NCBI GenBank assembly: GCA_023230665.1
Contig: JALNWY010000057.1
Span: 1 to 18,076, forward strand
Reading direction: 5' to 3'
From: Deltaproteobacteria bacterium
Lineage (GTDB): Bacteria; Desulfobacterota; Desulfomonilia; UBA1062
Length of the DNA stretch: 18,076 nucleotides
The notes under the pieces are model-generated. The model saw nothing but the letters and a program-made list of their open reading frames with translations, searched no databases and had not been told where the DNA came from. This document shows, piece by piece, positions 13,461 through 18,076 of the stretch. Each line of letters begins with the position of its first letter. Position 1 is the stretch's first letter. The position numbers and the translations under genes are program-made.

Positions 13461-13878
13461 ACATATCCGGGGAAGAGCGGAGCGGATTGCCGGAATGCAT
13501 TGGCGGGGGCAGAAAGATTTTCCTGTGGTCTGTTGCGGGAGAAAAGGGCAGGCTCTACCTTTTGGGCTCCATCCATGTGCTCAGGCCTGACACCTATCCG
13601 CTGGACGAGCGGATCGACCGGGCATACGAGGCGAGCAGATTGGAAGAGCGGCGATGCGGATGCACTGGAGGCCATCGTGAACATCAGCCTCGGCGAGCAC
13701 CCTCAGATCAGAAGAGCCCTCTTCACCGACAGGAACCTCCGCTGGTTGCCCTGTCTGGAAAAGCTCCTGGAAAGCGAGGGGGGACAGTCTGGTGATCGTG
13801 GGCGCGGGCCACCTCGTGGGGAAGGACGGCATCCTGAGCCTGCTGAGGCAGAAGGGGCACCGCCCGGTCCAGCACTGA
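13457..13878 (+). pseudogene. TraB/GumN-family remnant (internal deletion and frameshift)
   Basis: Three fragments of one TraB/GumN-family protein lie in three frames. The first (from ATG 13457, which overlaps the cysE stop) has IFLWSVAGEKGRLYLLGSIH, the family's N-terminal GSIH motif. The second, in another frame from about 13641, has WKSGDADALEAIVN and then FTDRNLRWLPCLEKLL, which normally lie in the C-terminal half. The third, after a six-G run at 13778-13783, shifts frame again to give LVIVGAGHLVGKDGILSLL, the conserved VGAGHLVG end, stopping at TGA 13876. About 130 residues of the middle are missing, and the first junction is itself out of frame. Intact relatives are roughly 290 residues. 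The G-run shift alone could be a sequencing error; the deletion is not. The gene was once coupled to cysE. Confidence 0.75.
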
Positions 13879-13944
13879 AGGGGACTTGAAAAAGTGGCGA
13901 CTGCTTTATCCGCCTGAAAAAATATTATATGAGAGGAGGGAGTT

Positions 13945-15171
13945 ATGAAGATCAAGGCAATCGAGCTCTACCATGTATCTGTTCCTTTACCTCAGACCTT
14001 CTGGCCCACCTGGATCCCGGGTTATCCACAGACGCACAACCGGTTCACCCTCATCAAGATTGTCACGGACGAGGGCATCACAGGCTACTCGGCAGGCACG
14101 GCCCTGGGCATCGAGCGCCAGGGCCTGGGGGATCTCATCGGCGGCTACCTTATCGGAGCGGACCCGACCGACATCGAGCAGGTCCAGGGCCTGCTCAAGC
14201 AGGCGGGATATCTCGGCTGGAGGAATTTCTGGATCGAGCCCGCCTGCTGGGACATCATCGGCAAGAAGGAGGGCAAGCCCGTCTACGAGCTCCTGGGCGG
14301 CAGCGCCAGGCCCATAGACGTGTACCTCTCGACCGGCGAGATGCACGACCCGAACAGGCGCGTGGACGAGCTCCTTGCCATGAGGGAACGCGGGTTCAAG
14401 ACCGCCAAGCTCAGGGTCAAGAACGCCTCGCTCGCGGACGACATCCGGCACATCGAGGTGGTGCGCAAGGGCATCGGCGATGCCATGGCCCTGGGTGTGG
14501 ATGCGAACCAGGGCTGGCTGGTGACCATCGTGGACAAGGTGCCGGCGTGGGATCTGGCCCGAGCCCGGGACTTCGCGGCGGCCTGCTGGGACAACCGGAT
14601 CGACTGGCTGGAAGAGCCGCTCGACTCGCGCGACTACGACGGCAACGCCGAACTCAAGAGGTACTCGAAGGTCAAGATCTCGGGCGCGGAGCTCAACTAC
14701 GGCTGGGACGAGATCAAGATCATGTTCGAGAAGGACTGCTTCCATGTCTACCAGCCCGACGCCACCTTTGCGGGAGGCATTGCCCAGGTGAAGAAGGTGA
14801 TCGACGCCTGCAGGGATAAGCAGCGGCTCTACAGCCCGCACACCTGGACCAACGGCATCGGCTTCTATGTCAACTGGAACATGGTGCTGGCCGACCGCGG
14901 CAATACCCTACCCCTTGAGTATCCCCTGGAGGAGCCGTCTTGGGTCCCGGAGTTCCGCGAAGGCATCATCGAGCCCATCATTCCCGACAGCGAGGGGAGG
15001 CTGGCCCCCTTCACCGGGCCCGGACTGGGTTTCGAGATTGACGAACGCAGGCTCAGGAAATACGGCACGCGCTTTTTCAGGCTCACGGAGACAGGCCTGA
15101 AGATCAAGGTGATCAGAGAAAAGGGCCTCCGGGCCGCGCTCGATCTCAAGAAGCGCAAAGAAAAGGGCTGA
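13945..15171 (+). CDS. enolase-superfamily enzyme, mandelate racemase/muconate lactonizing type
   Basis: A 408-residue enzyme of the mandelate racemase subgroup, which abstracts a proton alpha to a carboxylate and then racemises or dehydrates sugar acids and related acids. The capping domain (about 1-125) carries the N-terminal VKIVTDEG-like strand (LIKIVTDEGITGYS). The barrel holds the metal ligands D186 (VDANQ), E223 (WLEEP) and E249 (SGAEL), the general base dyad D272 (YQPDATFAGGI) and H299 (SPHTW). The spacings 223-249-272-299 equal those of mandelate racemase 221-247-270-297. The usual K-x-K is KLRVK, giving K155 and R157 at those positions. GAGGAGGGAG precedes the ATG. This suggests an acid sugar dehydratase-like activity; substrate cannot be assigned. 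It appears to be the last gene of this + strand run. Confidence 0.9.
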   Translation: MKIKAIELYHVSVPLPQTFWPTWIPGYPQTHNRFTLIKIVTDEGITGYSAGTALGIERQGLGDLIGGYLIGADPTDIEQVQGLLKQAGYLGWRNFWIEPACWDIIGKKEGKPVYELLGGSARPIDVYLSTGEMHDPNRRVDELLAMRERGFKTAKLRVKNASLADDIRHIEVVRKGIGDAMALGVDANQGWLVTIVDKVPAWDLARARDFAAACWDNRIDWLEEPLDSRDYDGNAELKRYSKVKISGAELNYGWDEIKIMFEKDCFHVYQPDATFAGGIAQVKKVIDACRDKQRLYSPHTWTNGIGFYVNWNMVLADRGNTLPLEYPLEEPSWVPEFREGIIEPIIPDSEGRLAPFTGPGLGFEIDERRLRKYGTRFFRLTETGLKIKVIREKGLRAALDLKKRKEKG

Positions 15172-15239
15172 GCCGGCTCCGAGAAAGGATAGGCGGGCAC
15201 GGTCCATCTCCCCGGTCCGCCGGCACTGTTCAAAAGAAA

Positions 15240-15286
15240 AAGGGAGCCGGCACCTGAAGCCCGCTCCCTTCCGGCCTGGATTTTTT
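15240..15286. terminator. bidirectional intrinsic terminator
   Basis: AAGGGAGC (15240-15247) and GCTCCCTT (15263-15270) form an 8-bp stem, with further GG/CC pairing inside. On the minus strand it is followed by TTTTTCTTTT, an excellent terminator for asd. On the + strand a six-T run follows at 15281-15286 after CCGGCCTGGA, giving a weaker terminator for the enolase-superfamily gene. It lies between the two convergent stops (15171 and 15298). Confidence 0.75.
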
Positions 15287-15297
15287 ATGGGGGATTT

Positions 15298-16413
15298 TTA
15301 AGAGATGTGTTCCAGCGCGATCCTGAACATCCGCCTGATGGGCTCTGCCGCCCCCCAGAGGAGTTGGTCGCCCACGGTGTAGCAGGTGAGGTATTCTCCG
15401 CCCATGTTGAGCTTGCGGATCCTTCCCACCGGAACATCGAGCCTGCCGGTCACCGCTGCCGGAGTCAGCCGCTTCAAGGTTTCTTCCTTGGTGTTGGGGA
15501 TCACCTTCACCCAGTCGTTGTCATTGGCGATGATATCGGTGATCTCGCCCAAAGGCAGGTCTTTCGTGAGCTTGATGGTCAGGGCCTGGGAGTGGCAGCG
15601 CATGGAGCCCACCCGGGCACAGATGCCGTCGATGGGGATGGGTTTTTTCGTGCCGAGGATCTTGTTGGTCTCGACAAAGCCCTTCCACTCCTCCCTGCTC
15701 TGGCCGTTCTCAAGCGCGGAGTCGATCCAGGGCAGCACGCTTCCCGCCAGCGGGAATCCGAAGTTCTCCTTCGGGAACGAGCCGTCGTGCATGGAATCGA
15801 GCACCCTTTTGTCGAGATCCAGGGCCGCGGAGGCCGGGTCGTCCAGGAGCTCTTTGGACTGTCTGCCGATAAAGGCCATCTGCTCGATGAGCTCGCGCAT
15901 GTTCTTGGCGCCCGCGCCGGATGCAGCCTGATAGGTCATGGAGGTCATCCACTCCACCAGGCCCTGATGGAACAGGCCGCCCAGCCCCATGAGCATGAGG
16001 CTCACAGTGCAGTTGCCCCCAATATAGTTCCTGATGCCTTTGTGCAGGGCATTGTCGATCACCGCGCGGTTCACCGGGTCGAGCACGATGATGCTGTCGT
16101 CCTGCATGCGCATGGCCGACGATGCATCGATCCAGTAGCCGTTCCACCCGGCCTTTTTCAGTTCGGGATAAACCTGTTTGGTATGGTCGCTGCCCTGGCA
16201 CGTCACGATGATATCAGTGGTCTTCAGCTCCTCGATGTCATACGCATCTTTTAAAGGGGGGATATCGAGACCGATGGCAGGGCCTTTTTGCCCCACCTGG
16301 GAGGTAGTGAAGAAGATCGGTTCGAACCCGTTGAAATCCTTCTCCGCGGTCATCCGATCCATGAGGACCGAACCGACCATGCCGCGCCAGCCGATGAATC
16401 CTGCTCGTACCAT
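15298..16413 (-). CDS. asd: aspartate-semialdehyde dehydrogenase
   Basis: A 371-residue cytoplasmic enzyme converting aspartyl phosphate to aspartate semialdehyde with NADPH, the branch point to lysine, diaminopimelate, methionine and threonine. The NADP-binding loop GFIGWRGMVGSVL is at 5-17. The catalytic Cys135 in GGNCTVSLM and H274 with R267 in ARVGSMRCHSQALTIKL have the same numbers as in the E. coli enzyme, so this is the gram-negative long form at full length. AAGGGAAAGG precedes the ATG on the minus strand. It ends in a strong terminator. The upstream gene, an MFS carrier, is 184 bases away with a hairpin between, so a shared transcript is possible but not certain. Confidence 0.96.
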   Translation of the reverse strand: MVRAGFIGWRGMVGSVLMDRMTAEKDFNGFEPIFFTTSQVGQKGPAIGLDIPPLKDAYDIEELKTTDIIVTCQGSDHTKQVYPELKKAGWNGYWIDASSAMRMQDDSIIVLDPVNRAVIDNALHKGIRNYIGGNCTVSLMLMGLGGLFHQGLVEWMTSMTYQAASGAGAKNMRELIEQMAFIGRQSKELLDDPASAALDLDKRVLDSMHDGSFPKENFGFPLAGSVLPWIDSALENGQSREEWKGFVETNKILGTKKPIPIDGICARVGSMRCHSQALTIKLTKDLPLGEITDIIANDNDWVKVIPNTKEETLKRLTPAAVTGRLDVPVGRIRKLNMGGEYLTCYTVGDQLLWGAAEPIRRMFRIALEHIS

Positions 16414-16443
16414 GTGACCATCCTTTCCCTTGATGTATTTGTA

Positions 16444-16462
16444 CCGGCCCTTTTCGGGCCGG
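16444..16462 (-). terminator. hairpin between the MFS gene and asd
   Basis: CCGGCCC, loop TTTTC, GGGCCGG is a perfect 7-bp stem about 30 bases upstream of the asd start. On the minus strand it is not followed by a U-tract, but a six-T run lies just before it (16473-16468), after GCCT (16507-16504) and AGGC (16477-16474) arms that form a weak terminator stem for the MFS transcript. It may therefore attenuate read-through into asd. Confidence 0.35.
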
Positions 16463-16597
16463 GAAATAAAAAAGCCTGGGCCCCGCCGCTCTGTGAAGAG
16501 GGAAGGCGCTCTTTTTTATCAGATTCACATACCGGGAAAACGGGCATAAATCAATGGGCAGTCCGCAGCGATCTCGGGGGCGGGTTCAGATTACAGT

Positions 16598-17878
16598 TCA
16601 GGCGTCCACCTGCAAGGGAGGGCTTTCTTCCCGCCTTCGCCTGCGGAAAGAGATGGCCAGGAGAAATCCTGAGGCCAGGAATGCAGCCTCGATGTGCAGG
16701 GCTGCGGCAAAGCTCCCGGTCGTTTCTTTGATAAAGGCGAGCAGAAAGGGGCCTGCGATGCCGCCGAGACCGGACGCGCTGAATATCAGGCCATAGATCT
16801 TGCCGATGTGGGCAGGGCCGAATTCGTCGGCGGCAAAGGCGGGCATGCAGGCGAGCCCACCGCCGTAGCACGCCATGACGCAGAAGGCGGTCAGGGAAAA
16901 GACCGCGATATGGGTGCTCTGTGCCAGGAGAAGATATCCTGCCGCCTGGGTGATGAAGAGAATCGCGAATACCCGGTAGCGGCCCACGGCATCCGAGAGC
17001 CACGCCCACAACAGCCTCCCGGCCCCGTTGAACAAGGCCGCAACCGCCACGATATTGCCCGATGCTATGACGATGGCGTACATCCTTTGGGGCGTTGCCT
17101 CTCCGGAGATGTTTGCGATCATCACGTCCTGCGCCATGGGGGAGAGCTGCGATATCAGACCGAGCCCGGCGCTGACCGTAATAAAAAGCATGACCCAGAG
17201 GAGCCAGAACCTCCCGGTTCTGATGGCCTGGGGAAAGGTGAACGAAGGGGCAAGGGGTGTATCGGATGGCAGATCGGGGCCGGTTCCCGCAGGCCTCCAT
17301 CCAGGAGGCGGGTTGCTGAGAAAGAGCATTGCCCCGCTCGCCAGCAGCAGGCTCACCCCACCCCAGAAAAAGAAGACCCGGGCCACGCCCAGTGAGAGGA
17401 TGAGGGCGGGTCCCACGTTGCCCATGACGAATGAGCCCAGGCCGTAGCCCATGAGGGCAAGCCCGGTGATCAGTCCCCGCTTGTCAGAAAACCAGCGGAT
17501 CAGGGCGGTCAGGGGCGCGACATAGCCGAACCCTCCGCCCAGACCCGCGATCAGCCCATAGGCGACATAGAGGAGTGGGACGCTCTGCGCTGCATTGGCA
17601 AGCCCTGCCAGGACCAGCCCCGATCCGAACAGCACCGCCCCGGCGAGGCCCACGAACCGGGGCCCCTTCTTGTCCACCAGGGCGCCGCCTGCAGCCACAG
17701 AAACGGCGAACATGACCGAGTAGATCATGAAGGCGCCCTGGGTCGTGGTCTCAGACCAGCCGTGGGAGGTCATCATGGGCTTCTTGAAGATGGACCAGGC
17801 ATACACCGTGCCCAGGCAGAGCTGTATGATCACTGCGGCTATGACGATCCGCCAGCGCCTCTTTCCCGGGCTGTTCAT
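16598..17878 (-). CDS. MFS transporter, oxalate/formate antiporter (OFA) family
   Basis: A 426-residue inner-membrane carrier with about 12 transmembrane helices. The OFA hallmarks are present: LGTVYAWSIFKKPM in helix 1, GGFGYVAPLTALIRWFSDKRG after helix 4, and GLALMGYGLGS in helix 5. In the second half, GAGRLLWAWLSDAVGR is the repeated MFS cytoplasmic loop and YGGGLACMPAFAADEFG is characteristic of this family. Characterised members exchange oxalate and formate or other small carboxylates, so a mono- or dicarboxylate substrate is likely but not shown. GGGGGAGAG before the ATG (17878, minus strand) and a good promoter further upstream support the start. It stands before asd on the same strand; no metabolic link between the two is evident. 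Confidence 0.92.
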   Translation of the reverse strand: MNSPGKRRWRIVIAAVIIQLCLGTVYAWSIFKKPMMTSHGWSETTTQGAFMIYSVMFAVSVAAGGALVDKKGPRFVGLAGAVLFGSGLVLAGLANAAQSVPLLYVAYGLIAGLGGGFGYVAPLTALIRWFSDKRGLITGLALMGYGLGSFVMGNVGPALILSLGVARVFFFWGGVSLLLASGAMLFLSNPPPGWRPAGTGPDLPSDTPLAPSFTFPQAIRTGRFWLLWVMLFITVSAGLGLISQLSPMAQDVMIANISGEATPQRMYAIVIASGNIVAVAALFNGAGRLLWAWLSDAVGRYRVFAILFITQAAGYLLLAQSTHIAVFSLTAFCVMACYGGGLACMPAFAADEFGPAHIGKIYGLIFSASGLGGIAGPFLLAFIKETTGSFAAALHIEAAFLASGFLLAISFRRRRREESPPLQVDA

Positions 17879-17921
17879 TTTATCTCTCCCCCATACTATG
17901 GATTTTCAAGCGATCCGTGTA

Positions 17922-17950
17922 AGCATAGTTTCCAAAGAATATCCTGTAAA
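17922..17950 (-). promoter_or_regulatory. sigma70-like promoter of the MFS transporter gene
   Basis: On the minus strand, TTTACA (17950-17945, five of six) and TATGCT (17927-17922, four of six) are separated by exactly 17 bp. Transcription would start near 17915, about 37 bases before the ATG. The remaining 17951-18076 shows no gene or repeat I can support. Confidence 0.55.
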
Positions 17951-18076
17951 GGTGAATGTTGTCGTATCTCCTGTATCTGGTTTCGATTTTTCCGTGAACA
18001 CAAAGTCCGCCTTCATTGGTTCCGGTTAGATGAGTCCGGTGGAAGCTAGAAGAAGGGAACCCTCTCCGGACAGGAA

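Overview
The window is GC-rich with tight bacterial gene packing, strong Shine-Dalgarno sites and many ATGA stop/start overlaps. It holds about 16 intact protein genes, one decayed gene and one candidate structured RNA. No rRNA, tRNA, CRISPR array, transposase or phage gene was seen. The gene mix fits an anaerobic deltaproteobacterium (Desulfobacterota, Syntrophobacter-like): a DUF169 protein, a nitroreductase, an OFA-family MFS carrier and an ECF sigma/ZAS anti-sigma/Spy-like cassette. That placement is inferred from gene content, not from a marker gene.

Left part (1-3249): a candidate minus-strand RNA with its own terminator (about 62-250); a divergent lipoprotein gene of unknown role; a Cys-rich DUF169 protein followed by a nitroreductase; and a small secreted, single-anchor protein with a CcmD-like tail. 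Positions 3250-5206 hold a stress-response cassette. An ECF sigma factor, a zinc-binding (HX3CX2C) membrane anti-sigma factor and a periplasmic Spy/CpxP-like helical protein are translationally coupled, as in Cnr-type envelope or metal sensing. Two perfect inverted repeats lie upstream. Positions 5430-6581 hold a ZU5-like lipoprotein gene behind a 5'UTR hairpin.

Middle part (6582-10996): a sigma70-like promoter drives a two-gene lipid unit. It encodes a cyclopropane-fatty-acid-synthase-type methyltransferase with all key active-site residues and an FAD-dependent geranylgeranyl-reductase-like flavoprotein. Together these could methylate and then reduce membrane acyl chains. Convergent to it is a marR-MBL hydrolase operon on the minus strand, with a palindromic operator inside its promoter. 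A small charged helical protein gene diverges from it.

Right part (10997-18076): a cysteine biosynthesis unit, cysK then cysE, separated by a 12-bp perfect inverted repeat. It is followed by the remnant of a TraB/GumN-family gene (internal deletion plus frameshift) that is still start/stop-coupled to cysE. Then come an enolase-superfamily (mandelate racemase-type) enzyme, a bidirectional terminator, aspartate-semialdehyde dehydrogenase (asd, minus) and an OFA-type MFS transporter (minus) with a recognisable promoter. Most genes are housekeeping or ordinary accessory functions. The observations most worth following are the lipid-modifying gene pair, the candidate RNA at the left edge and the decaying TraB/GumN gene.
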